From positions 62,001-126,000 of the forward strand of contig NZ_AEDD01000013.1 in NCBI RefSeq assembly GCF_000179615.1: a stretch of 64,000 bases of DNA, in the 5' to 3' direction. Below, piece after piece: positions 54,302-62,372 of the stretch. This DNA comes from Paenibacillus curdlanolyticus YK9. GTDB taxonomy: Bacteria; Bacillota; Bacilli; Paenibacillales; Paenibacillaceae. The position numbers were made by a program, and so were the translations under genes. Below the pieces are notes generated by a model. It was not told the origin of the DNA, made no database searches, and saw only the letters and a program-made list of their open reading frames with translations. Position 1 is the first letter of the stretch. Each line of letters opens with the position of its first letter.

Positions 54302-54916
54302 TTGTTCAAGAAATTTGCATCTGAGGCTTTCGGCTTAAGCGATATCGGCCAAATCGTATCTCCCGCTGATTATGATAAAGTAGATTCGGACGATTATGTG
54401 TTCCATGAGGACGACGAGAAGATCTTCTTTGTAATCAAGTCCAAAAAAGACGAGTACTGCTTCACCAACCTCGCGCTCATCCATCTGGACGGCGACAGCG
54501 CGTTGAGCTCCAAACGACTGCTTAAGCGTTACGCCTACAGCTCGTATAGAATTTCGGATGTATTCCTCGAAACGGCCGGCACGGTCGATATGGACGTTGA
54601 GATCAAATTCATGGTCGGCGATACGCCGTTCTCCATCGATGTAAAGAAGAGCCAACTGGAATCGCTGAAAGACCTGTACAAAGCGTTATACAAAATCTCG
54701 GAAATTAAAGCGCATAACAGCACGTATTTGAAAATTGCCGATGAGAGCATTGAAGTTGCCAAAGCAACGTTGAGCCACTCGATGCCGCAGAATGCTGCGC
54801 TCTCCACGCAGTTTGATCAAATCAATCTGATGGTGTTCGAATGGAAGAAAAATAAACTCGACGAATATAAAGTGAAAGACTTCGGGTTTGTTTTTGAGAA
54901 GTATATTAATAACTAG
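54302..54916 (+). CDS. PH-domain protein, YvbH-like
   Basis: About 204 residues. The TTG at 54302, nine bases after GAGAGG, gives MFKKFASEAFGLSDIGQIVS, the typical YvbH-like start; the TTG at 54293 is too close to the site. The first two thirds form a bacterial PH-like domain (bPH_3): FFVIKSKKDEYCFTNLALIH, then VDMDVEIKFMVGDTPFSIDV. The C-terminal third is helical. Function is unknown; such proteins form ring-shaped oligomers in structural work. Confidence 0.85.
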   Translation: MFKKFASEAFGLSDIGQIVSPADYDKVDSDDYVFHEDDEKIFFVIKSKKDEYCFTNLALIHLDGDSALSSKRLLKRYAYSSYRISDVFLETAGTVDMDVEIKFMVGDTPFSIDVKKSQLESLKDLYKALYKISEIKAHNSTYLKIADESIEVAKATLSHSMPQNAALSTQFDQINLMVFEWKKNKLDEYKVKDFGFVFEKYINN

Positions 54917-54943
54917 GCTAGCTATTATTTATTTATATAGATG

Positions 54944-54984
54944 ACAAAGCGGTGCAGGGAGATCTCCCTGCACCGCTTTGTTTT
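54944..54984 (+). terminator. Terminator of the PH-domain gene
   Basis: A perfect 38-base palindrome, ACAAAGCGGTGCAGGGAGA paired with its complement, followed by TTTT. Confidence 0.85.
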
Positions 54985-54989
54985 GGTCG

Positions 54990-55525
54990 CCCTTGACACG
55001 AATAGGGCAGATTTCTATTCCCTATTCTCCCGCTTGGCCGCCCTCAACGCGGATAGGGCAGACTTCTCTGCCCTATTCTCCCGCTTGGTCGCCCTCGACA
55101 CGAATAGGGCAGACTTCTCTGCCCTATTCTCCCGCTTGGTCGCCCTCGACACGAATAGGGAAGATTTCTATTCCCTATCCGCCCGCTTGGCCGCCCTCGA
55201 CACGAATAGGGAAGATTTCTATTCCCTATTCTCCCGCTTGGTCGCCCTCAACGCGAATAGGGCAGATTTCTCTGCCCTATTCTCCCGCTTGGCCGCCCTC
55301 AACGCGGATAGGGAAGATTTCTATTCCCTATTCTCCCGCTTGGCCGCCCTCGATACGGATAGGGAAGATTTCTATTCCCTATCCTCCCGCTTGGCCGCCC
55401 TCGACACGAATAGGGCAGATTTCTATTCCCTATTCTCCCGCTTGGCCGCCCTCAACGCGGATAGGGAAGATTTCTATTCCCTATCCTCCCGCTTGGCCGC
55501 CCTCGATACGGATAGGGAAGATTTC
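54990..55525. repeat. 51-bp tandem hairpin array, left part
   Basis: Ten complete units and part of another, each 51 bases: a hairpin RATAGGG(C/A)AGA-YTTC-T(C/A)T(G/T)CCCTAT and a constant spacer CTCCCGCTTGGCCGCCCT. Stem bases change together: GGGCAGA with TCTGCCC, GGGAAGA with TATTCCC. The period is a multiple of three, so all frames stay open and apparent proteins here are artefacts. The last unit is cut by an insertion sequence. Confidence 0.88.
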
Positions 55526-55598
55526 CTTTATAGCCCCCTAATCAACTTGGACACTTTCACCACTTCATATAAACTTAGAAGAAGTGGAGGAATTGTCC

Positions 55599-55907
55599 AT
55601 GAAAAGAAGGTTTCGATGCCCCGTTACGGTGAAGAGGGAGCTGGTAGCCGAAGTGCTAGCCGGGGCAGTTGCCCGACAGCACGGTATGTCTCCGAGTACA
55701 CTGAGCACGTGGGTTCGTCAATACCAGGATGAGGTGGGTGATATAGTGGTACGCAAACAGGACGAAGCAAAGCAGATAAAACTAGATGCAGCAAGCCTTC
55801 ATGAGTTACAGAATAAATACAAGGAAGCTATGAAGCTGTTGGGTGAGAAAGAGCTGGAAAACAACATTCTGAAAGACCTTTTAAAAAAACGAACCCAGCC
55901 GCGCTGA
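55599..55907 (+). CDS. IS3-family transposase orfA
   Basis: A 102-residue HTH protein: MKRRFRCPVTVKRELVAEVL, then ARQHGMSPSTLSTWVRQYQD is the DNA-binding helix-turn-helix. A C-terminal leucine-zipper-like helix follows (KYKEAMKLLGEKELENNILK). GGAGG lies eight bases before the ATG. It ends in a run of seven A residues, the usual place of a frameshift in this family. Confidence 0.88.
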   Translation: MKRRFRCPVTVKRELVAEVLAGAVARQHGMSPSTLSTWVRQYQDEVGDIVVRKQDEAKQIKLDAASLHELQNKYKEAMKLLGEKELENNILKDLLKKRTQPR

Positions 55908-55959
55908 AAGACTTGAAGTAGCGATTCGTTGGATTGAAAAAGGTTATCCCGCTCGTACG

Positions 55960-56835
55960 GTGCTACGGATCTGCCAGGTGCCTCGGTCAACCTACTACTA
56001 TCGCTTACAGCATCCTGAACGCATGCAACCCGTACGACCGGGGCGCCCCATTCCGGGCTATTCGTATGATCAATCGGGCGATAAGGTAGCAGACAAGCGT
56101 ATTCAGCGTTACATTCGAAAGCTAATTCAAGGGCCTGATTCATCTTTTGGTTATCGGAAATTAACCGTTCTTTTGCGGCGGAGATATAGGCTTGTCATTA
56201 ACAAAAAGAAAGTTTACCGCATCTGTAAAGAGATGCTCATTCTCCTCCCACAACGCGAACAAGTAACGCGGGTGCCAAAACGAGTCGCCAATAACCGCAT
56301 CGTTACAGGGGCCAACCAGCTCTGGCAAATGGACATTAAATACGGATATGTAGCCGGACAACGGCGGCACTTTTATTTGGCTAGCATTATTGATGTGTTT
56401 GATCGCGCGATTGTTGCCTACCACAGAGGAAAGGCATGCAGCAAGGACGATATTATACTAACGCTCCAAAAAGCCTTGTTAAAACGAAGTGCGCATGGCC
56501 CGATTAGTCCGGTTATTCGAACAGATAACGGGCCACAATTCACGAGCCATGCGTTTCACGCGTTTTGTGAAACAGCCGGAATTGAACATGAGCGAATCCC
56601 AAACCAAACTCCTAACAAAAATGCCTACATCGAGTCCTTTCACAGTATTTTGGAACGAGAGTGCTACCAACGTAACTGCTTCGAGAACTACGAAGAGGCA
56701 TTTAAGGAAGTGGACCGGTATTTGCATTACTACAACTGGGATCGCATTCATGGCAGTCTTAATGATTGGCCTCCCAGCGAATATCTGCGATTAGTTATGC
56801 AAGGTGCCATAAAACCCAGAGATATAGCGCTATGA
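55960..56835 (+). CDS. IS3-family transposase orfB (catalytic part)
   Basis: A DDE-type integrase-core protein of at least 291 residues; the frame is open from 55885, without a good start before the GTG at 55960. The triad is visible in LWQMDIKYGYV, VIRTDNGPQF and NAYIESFHSILERE. It is in the +1 frame relative to orfA, so the usual -1 slippage on the A run would not join them: a -1 product stops after about 11 codons. Either an indel has occurred, or this type uses separate initiation. Confidence 0.88.
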   Translation: MLRICQVPRSTYYYRLQHPERMQPVRPGRPIPGYSYDQSGDKVADKRIQRYIRKLIQGPDSSFGYRKLTVLLRRRYRLVINKKKVYRICKEMLILLPQREQVTRVPKRVANNRIVTGANQLWQMDIKYGYVAGQRRHFYLASIIDVFDRAIVAYHRGKACSKDDIILTLQKALLKRSAHGPISPVIRTDNGPQFTSHAFHAFCETAGIEHERIPNQTPNKNAYIESFHSILERECYQRNCFENYEEAFKEVDRYLHYYNWDRIHGSLNDWPPSEYLRLVMQGAIKPRDIAL

Positions 56836-56889
56836 TGAGATTTGAGCAATGTGAGTGTGAAAAGTGTCCAATATTGAGGGGTTAAACCG

Positions 56890-57113
56890 TTTCTATTCCC
56901 TATCCCCTTGCTTGGCCGCCCTCGACACGAATAGGGAAGATTTCTATTCCCTATTCTCCCGCTTGGCCACCCTCTACATGAATAGGGAAGATTTCTATTC
57001 CCTATCCTCCCGCTTGGCCGCCCTCGACACGAATAGGGCAGATTTCTCTGCCCTATTCTCCCGCTTGGCCGCCCTCAACGCGAATAGGGCAGATTTCTCT
57101 GCCCTATTCGCCC
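56890..57113. repeat. 51-bp tandem hairpin array, right part
   Basis: The second half of the interrupted unit and four further units of the same 51-base repeat, ending 12 bases before the fumarase stop codon. The last two units have the GGGCAGA/TCTGCCC stem. Together with the left part there are about 15 units. Confidence 0.88.
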
Positions 57114-57124
57114 AGCCGCCGTCC

Positions 57125-58687
57125 TTATTTAAACACCGGCTCCTTGAATTGCTCCAGCTTCGTGCGGGAATCCGCGTCCACTTGCGCGTGGAGGCTGTTG
57201 CCGTGCGAATCCATCGTTACGATTGCTGCGAAACCTTCCGTTTGCATATGCCACATCGCTTCGGGAATGCCGAACTCATCCAGGAAGTGTACGCCATTCA
57301 CTTTTTTGAAGCATCTCGCATAATACTGCGCTGCGCCGCCGATCGCGTTCAAGTACACGCCGCCGTGCTCTTGCAGCGCCTTCAGCGTTTTGGCGCCCAT
57401 GCCGCCTTTGCCGATAACTGCCCGAATGCCGAACTTCTTCATCACGTCGCCTTGATAAGGCTCCTCGCGAATGCTTGTCGTCGGCCCTGCCGCCTTCACA
57501 TGCCACACGCCTTCGCGATCCTTCATCATAACCGGTCCGCAGTGATAAATAACGCCGCCATTGAGGTCAATCGGCGAATCATGATTGATCAGGTAGCTAT
57601 GCAGCGCATCGCGGCCTGTATGCATCTCGCCGTCGAGGACAACGATGTCGCCAACGCGAAGGGAACGCACCTGCTCTTCCGTAAGCGGCATCTTCAAACG
57701 AACCTCGCGCGGCTCGTCCTCTCCCTCTTCCGAAACCGCAACGGCTTGCACCGCTTCATTCTCCGGTGCAGCGTTCATCGGCAGCTCCGTGCCTTGCGGA
57801 TAAATCCAGCTCTTCAGCTCGCCTGTTGCGGCATCAAGCAGCAAGCCCTGGCGGCGATATGCCCAGCAATTGTAAGCAACGGATACGAAGAAGCTGGCTG
57901 GCAGCCGATTCATGACGCCCACTTTGCAGCCGAGCAGCGTAACCGCGCCGCCAAAGCCCATCGTGCCGATGCCGAGTTTGTTTGCATTTTCCAATACGTA
58001 ATCTTCCAGCTTCTGCAGATCCTCGATCGGATTCACATCGTCGACATGACGGAACAACTGCTGCTTCGCCAGCTCATAGCCCGTCGTGCGGTCGCCGCCG
58101 ATGCCTACGCCGATGAAGCCTGCTGAGCAGCCTTGTCCTTGCGCTTGATAAACCGCGTGCATGATGCATTTGCGAATGCCGTCGAGGTCGCGGCCTGCTT
58201 TGCCAAGCCCTTCAATTTCAGCCGGCAGGCTGTATTGAATATTTTTGTTCTCGCAGCCGCCGCCTTTGAGAATAAGACGAATGTCGATGTCTTCCTTCTC
58301 CCATTGTTCAAAATGGATAACCGGCGTGCCCGGCCCGAGATTATCGCCCGTATTCGCGCCCGTCAACGAATCAACGGAGTTCGTGCGCAGCTTGCCATCC
58401 TTCGTTGCACGCGCAATTGCATTGCGAATCGCTTGCTTCATAACGATTTGATTCGCGCCAACTGGCGTATGCACGAAGAAGGTTGGCATGCCCGTATCTT
58501 GGCAGATTGGCGAAACATTGCATTCCGCCATCTCAATATTTTCTGCAATCGTAGACAGGGACAAGCCTGCGCGCGTTGCGCGGTCCTCCGCCTCTTGAGC
58601 TGCCTTAATGGCAACGCGCACGTCGCCTGGCAGGTTCGTAGATGTTTCGACAATCAGCTTGTATACGCTATCCTCAAAATGTTGCAT
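57125..58687 (-). CDS. fumA: Fumarate hydratase, class I
   Basis: A 520-residue class I (iron-sulfur) fumarase, converting fumarate to malate in the TCA cycle. Cysteines for the 4Fe-4S cluster appear in NVSPICQDTGMPTFFV, GGGCENKN and GQGCSAGFIGVGIGGDR. The C-terminal beta domain (GDIVVLDGEMHTGRDALHS, GPTTSIREEPYQGDVMKKFG) is also in the same chain, as in FumA/FumB rather than the split archaeal type. GGAGA precedes the ATG. It is downstream of the hairpin array, which may act as its 3' structure. Confidence 0.94.
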   Translation of the reverse strand: MQHFEDSVYKLIVETSTNLPGDVRVAIKAAQEAEDRATRAGLSLSTIAENIEMAECNVSPICQDTGMPTFFVHTPVGANQIVMKQAIRNAIARATKDGKLRTNSVDSLTGANTGDNLGPGTPVIHFEQWEKEDIDIRLILKGGGCENKNIQYSLPAEIEGLGKAGRDLDGIRKCIMHAVYQAQGQGCSAGFIGVGIGGDRTTGYELAKQQLFRHVDDVNPIEDLQKLEDYVLENANKLGIGTMGFGGAVTLLGCKVGVMNRLPASFFVSVAYNCWAYRRQGLLLDAATGELKSWIYPQGTELPMNAAPENEAVQAVAVSEEGEDEPREVRLKMPLTEEQVRSLRVGDIVVLDGEMHTGRDALHSYLINHDSPIDLNGGVIYHCGPVMMKDREGVWHVKAAGPTTSIREEPYQGDVMKKFGIRAVIGKGGMGAKTLKALQEHGGVYLNAIGGAAQYYARCFKKVNGVHFLDEFGIPEAMWHMQTEGFAAIVTMDSHGNSLHAQVDADSRTKLEQFKEPVFK

Positions 58688-58807
58688 AATCGTACGAAAT
58701 CTCCTCTCTAGTCGCTTTACTCCCTAACCATTATAATAGCATACATAACATCACCCCCGCATGTCCGGAAGGGCGGGAGAATCGAACGAAAAAGGAGAGA
58801 TTTCGCG

Positions 58808-59434
58808 TTGGAGAGCGATTTTTTTGCTTATATGTACCGATTGAAGTATATCGAACGCTGGAGCTTGATGCGCAACACAACGCGCGAGAGCGTAGCGGAG
58901 CATTCCTTTCATGTCGGATTGCTTGCGCACATGCTGTGCGAGATCGGCAATCGCGTATTTGGCCGTTCATTGAATGCTGACCGCGCAGCAGCAATGGCGC
59001 TGTTTCACGATGCGACGGAGGTGTTCACAGGAGATATTCCAACGCCCGTCAAACATCATAATCCCAAAATGCTCGCCAGCTTCCGCGAAATCGAAGCGAT
59101 GGCCGCAGAGCGGCTGCACAGCATGGTGCCTGAACCGCTCCGCGCCGCTTATGGGCCGCTGCTTGGCATTCCGTCCGAAAGCAATGACAGCCATTCGACA
59201 GCACAACGTGAAGATAATGAGCTGCACGTCATGCTCAAAGCCGCCGATCTGCTCGACGCTTATCTCAAATGCTTATCCGAGGTTGCCGCAGGCAATCGCG
59301 AATTTGCTGTAGCGAAGGTCGAAATCGAAGCGAAGCTAGCTTCGCTGGACATGCAGGAAGTGAACTGGTTCCTCGACCATCTCGCGCCAGGGCTTGGCCG
59401 GACGCTTGACGAGCTGAGCCGCAGCGAATCTTAA
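58808..59434 (+). CDS. yfbR: 5'-deoxynucleotidase, YfbR type
   Basis: A 208-residue HD-domain phosphohydrolase that removes phosphate from deoxyribonucleoside monophosphates. Metal ligands are in SVAEHSFHVGLLAHML, ALFHDATEVFTGDIPTPVK and MLKAADLLDAYLKC, the exact YfbR order. It begins with a TTG eight bases after GGAGAG. It is divergent from fumA. Confidence 0.94.
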   Translation: MESDFFAYMYRLKYIERWSLMRNTTRESVAEHSFHVGLLAHMLCEIGNRVFGRSLNADRAAAMALFHDATEVFTGDIPTPVKHHNPKMLASFREIEAMAAERLHSMVPEPLRAAYGPLLGIPSESNDSHSTAQREDNELHVMLKAADLLDAYLKCLSEVAAGNREFAVAKVEIEAKLASLDMQEVNWFLDHLAPGLGRTLDELSRSES

Positions 59435-59545
59435 CCAGAGAAAATATTGGAAGGTATATTGAAAATTATACATGTGGTTCATTCCGGGCCATGTCGTGTA
59501 TAGTGTGATAGGTAACTTTACACGTTTAATAAGGTGGTGAGCTAC

Positions 59546-60205
59546 ATGAGATTGATACGAAAATGGGGAATACTGCTCGTCCTTGGCGGAATACTTGGCG
59601 TTTTTCTAGGGTACAACGGCGCCGAATTAAGCGGGAAGACGCTGCTGATCATATTCGGCTGTGTGCTGATCGTCGCACTCGCGCTGAATATCATTCAGAC
59701 GAATTACGTGCTCCGCTATTCGAGAAACGATCATACTGTGGCCAAAACCTTGCAGCGATTAAGCCGCTCAACTCCCTATTTTGCCGCAATCTCCGATCTG
59801 CTTGAAGGTCGAACAGAATCGGCAGCCGCAAGACTGGGCAGCATAAAAAATGACAAGCTCCGTGCTGTTGTAGGCGCTGCTATTGCCATGGAGAACGGAC
59901 TGTGGCATGAGGCCGAGAAGCATATTCATATTCAAGATAACAATGATGCACGCAATACGAGCAAAGCGCTTCTTCGCCTTTATCAAGACGATTGGAAAGG
60001 CTATGAGGAAGCGAAGCGCTTGGTCGACCATCAAGGGCTTCAGTATGCGCTCGAAGCAGATGCCGCTTTCCGCCGGGGAGACCTCGCAAAAGCCGATGAG
60101 CTCGGCGAGCTTGCGATTGCGCATACCGCAGGGATGCAGCGGTACGCGCTGATCCGATATCGGGAGTTGCGCAGCAAGGAGCCGCAGCGGCGGAATTATT
60201 TTTAA
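59546..60205 (+). CDS. Membrane-anchored protein, function unknown
   Basis: About 219 residues: two N-terminal helices (WGILLVLGGILGVFLGY and TLLIIFGCVLIVALALNII) followed by a soluble helical part of about 160 residues (LWHEAEKHIHIQDNNDARNT, KGYEEAKRLVDHQGLQYALE, DAAFRRGDLAKADELGELAI). These paired helices resemble TPR-like repeats on the cytoplasmic side. AAGGTGG precedes the ATG at 59546. A terminator follows. The family is not recognised. Confidence 0.75.
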   Translation: MRLIRKWGILLVLGGILGVFLGYNGAELSGKTLLIIFGCVLIVALALNIIQTNYVLRYSRNDHTVAKTLQRLSRSTPYFAAISDLLEGRTESAAARLGSIKNDKLRAVVGAAIAMENGLWHEAEKHIHIQDNNDARNTSKALLRLYQDDWKGYEEAKRLVDHQGLQYALEADAAFRRGDLAKADELGELAIAHTAGMQRYALIRYRELRSKEPQRRNYF

Positions 60206-60226
60206 ACTTTCAAGAGACTATCCAGT

Positions 60227-60275
60227 GCTGTCCTAAAAGTCATGATCAAGAGACTTTCAGGGCAGCTTTTCATTT
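60227..60275 (+). terminator. Terminator of the TPR-like membrane protein gene
   Basis: GCTGTCCTaaAAGTC / GACTTtcAGGGCAGC stem with a T-rich tail. Confidence 0.75.
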
Positions 60276-60329
60276 TTTCAACCGCGCAGAGCGAGCGGCC
60301 TTCCGATCACAGTCGTCACCGGATTGCCC

Positions 60330-60545
60330 TGACGTTGCACTTTGTACAACGAGCAAGGGATAATCTCCCCTTCCCCGTAGGCCTCATTGCAGTTCATGCA
60401 ATAGTATCCGATTCGGAAGAGATACGAAGTGCCCAAGCCAAAGAAACCTGCCTTTCCCGTTGCGCAATATGCAAGGACACCCCTTTCACTTCCGCGTTCG
60501 CGTTGATTTTATTGCATAAACTGCAAGGAGCAGTCTGCTGCGCGT
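60330..60545. repeat. Four-palindrome repeat element, copy 2
   Basis: Units GTTGCActttgTACAAC, ATTGCAgttcaTGCAAT, GTTGCGcaataTGCAAG and ATTGCAtaaacTGCAAG begin at 60334, 60386, 60459 and 60511 (steps 52, 73 and 52). Blocks between them such as GTGCCCAA and CACTTCCGCGTTCGCGTTGAT match the reverse complement of copy 1 at 20345-20575. It fills the gap between two convergent genes. Confidence 0.7.
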
Positions 60546-60633
60546 ACCAAAGCGACCTCAAATCTGACACGCAGCGCAGGGATTGCTTTCCTCTTGGTCA
60601 AAGCAAACCATCGTTCCCGAACATAAGTAAGCG

Positions 60634-60678
60634 AAAAAAATAGACATCCAAACGATAAGTCGTTTGAATATCTATTTC
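60634..60678 (-). terminator. Terminator of nagZ
   Basis: AAATAGATATTCAAACGA / TCGTTTGGATGTCTATTT stem with a tetraloop and a run of T residues on the minus strand. Confidence 0.8.
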
Positions 60679-60705
60679 ATCACCAATCTTCCATTCACCC
60701 AGCCG

Positions 60706-62307
60706 CTACTCCTGCCTCCAGCCAAACGGATAAGTCGGCGATACGCCGAGCGGCAGGCGCCCTTGCGGCACAAGCGCGCCTGTCAGCGCTTTGGCTGCGG
60801 AAGACAACGCCAACGGCCGGCATTCGTACACAGCGATATAAGCGGAAACCTCTGGATATACGTTCAAATCAAGCGGGTTGCGCACCGACACCGCAACGGT
60901 TCGATCCGCTGCGCGGCGGAGCACGTCTGTCGCGATCGTCCGCTCCAGCTCATGCTTCACTGCGTCATACGTCACGAGCACGATGCGCTCGAACGCCTCC
61001 AGCCCCTCAAGCGGATCGCCGTCGTTCATTCGACGCTCCACCACATTCGGCATCGACTGGGCCAAATAGCCGCCCAATGTGCCGTCTCCTTGCAGCAGCT
61101 CATCGGCTTCCGACACCGCTACGATCTCCGGCCACAGGACGAGCGTCTGCGCTTCGGTAGGAAGCGGCAGCAATTCGGCATCATTTTTGACCAATGTAAC
61201 GGATGCCTCGCTCCAACGCTTCGCCGTTTCCCGATTCTCAGGCGTTCCAATCGCGTGCACCACCGTATCCCAAGGCGCGAGCGCAGTGCCGTACTTCGCC
61301 TTCAGCGCCATTACGCGAGCAAGCGACTCATCAAGCCTCTGCTCGGACAACTCACCCCGTTCAACCGCTGCAACGACCGCTTCGACGGCTTGCCGTTGCT
61401 TCTCATATGTGTGGCATACAAGCACAAGATCCGCACCAGCTTGCAAGGCCATTACAGCTCCCCGCCCCGGGCCAAAACCGTCGTCAATCGCTTTCATTTC
61501 TAGGCAATCCGTAATAATAGCGCCTTCATAACCGAGCTCCTCGCGCAGCAGCCCTGTCAGTACCGCATGCGACAACGTCGCAGGAACGCCCGCTGGCTCC
61601 AGCATCGGCATCGCAATATGCGCCGTCATCATCACATCCACGCCTGCCGCAATCGCAGCTTTGAACGGCACAAGCTCAATCGCATCAAGACGCTGACGAT
61701 CATGCGGGATTACCGGCATGTCCTGATGGGAATCTACCGCGGTATCGCCATGGCCGGGAAAATGCTTCACAGTTGCGGCAACGCCCGCTTCCGTATACCC
61801 TTGCACTGCCGCTACGCCCAATCGCCCAACGACGTCAGGATGATCGCTGTACGAACGAACATTGATCACCGGATTATCCGGATTGTTGTTCACATCGAGG
61901 CATGGAGCAAAGTTGACATTAATGCCGAGCTTCAGCAGCTCCTCCCCGCATATCCGCGCCGTCTCGCGCGCCGCCTGCTCCGTGCCCGCAGCGCCGATTG
62001 CCATGTTGCCAGGCATTAAGGTAACGCCGTCCACAATGCGCGATACCATGCCGCCTTCTTGGTCGATCGACACGAGCATTGGCGGTCTCCCCGCTTGCTC
62101 GGCAGCCTGATGCAGCGCAGCCGACAAGGCATGCACCTGCTGCGCGCTTTGCACGTTACGGCTAAAGTAGATGACGCCGCCCAAGCCATAATCGGCAATA
62201 TGCGCTAATACCGCTTCATCCGGCTCATAGCCGTGGAATCCGAATATGAATAGCTGACCCGCCTTCTCCTTTAAGCTCCATTGCCGCCAGTCTTGCTCCC
62301 CCATCAT
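60706..62307 (-). CDS. nagZ: Beta-N-acetylhexosaminidase, GH3
   Basis: A 533-residue GH3 enzyme. The motif KHFPGHGDTAVDSHQDMPVI carries the Asp-His acid/base loop typical of NagZ, and the nucleophile Asp is in GAIITDCLEMKAID. Early strands GYGLGGVIYFSRNVQ and SIDQEGGMVSRI are also typical. There is no signal peptide, so it should act in the cytoplasm on muropeptides or chitin fragments (NagZ-like). The C-terminal 200 residues form the second GH3 alpha/beta domain, present in Bacillus-type NagZ and absent in the short E. coli form. Confidence 0.92.
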   Translation of the reverse strand: MMGEQDWRQWSLKEKAGQLFIFGFHGYEPDEAVLAHIADYGLGGVIYFSRNVQSAQQVHALSAALHQAAEQAGRPPMLVSIDQEGGMVSRIVDGVTLMPGNMAIGAAGTEQAARETARICGEELLKLGINVNFAPCLDVNNNPDNPVINVRSYSDHPDVVGRLGVAAVQGYTEAGVAATVKHFPGHGDTAVDSHQDMPVIPHDRQRLDAIELVPFKAAIAAGVDVMMTAHIAMPMLEPAGVPATLSHAVLTGLLREELGYEGAIITDCLEMKAIDDGFGPGRGAVMALQAGADLVLVCHTYEKQRQAVEAVVAAVERGELSEQRLDESLARVMALKAKYGTALAPWDTVVHAIGTPENRETAKRWSEASVTLVKNDAELLPLPTEAQTLVLWPEIVAVSEADELLQGDGTLGGYLAQSMPNVVERRMNDGDPLEGLEAFERIVLVTYDAVKHELERTIATDVLRRAADRTVAVSVRNPLDLNVYPEVSAYIAVYECRPLALSSAAKALTGALVPQGRLPLGVSPTYPFGWRQE

Positions 62308-62372
62308 GCTTTCCCCTCTTCCCTTCGCTCCTCATGCTAGCCTTCCTATGCAATAGGCCTAACGTCAGCCCT

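Larger units (their letters stand above)
55526..56889 (+). mobile_element. IS3-family insertion sequence, second element
   Basis: About 1364 bp with inverted ends sharing TTGGACACTTT-CAC and a CCCCT block. It is flanked by TTTC at 55522-55525 and 56890-56893, a four-base target duplication inside a repeat unit; removing the element restores the unit GATAGGGAAGATTTCTATTC. It carries transposase orfA and orfB. Confidence 0.88.

Noticed and set aside
54941-55732. A 263-residue frame with 17-residue repeats (RLAALDTNREDF type)
   Set aside because: The DNA repeat is 51 bases, so every frame stays open; the stems covary at the DNA level, and the frame runs into the insertion sequence.
54990-57113. 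CRISPR-like array (regular repeats near 51 bases)
   Set aside because: The spacer part is nearly constant instead of unique and there are no cas genes; it is a tandem repeat.
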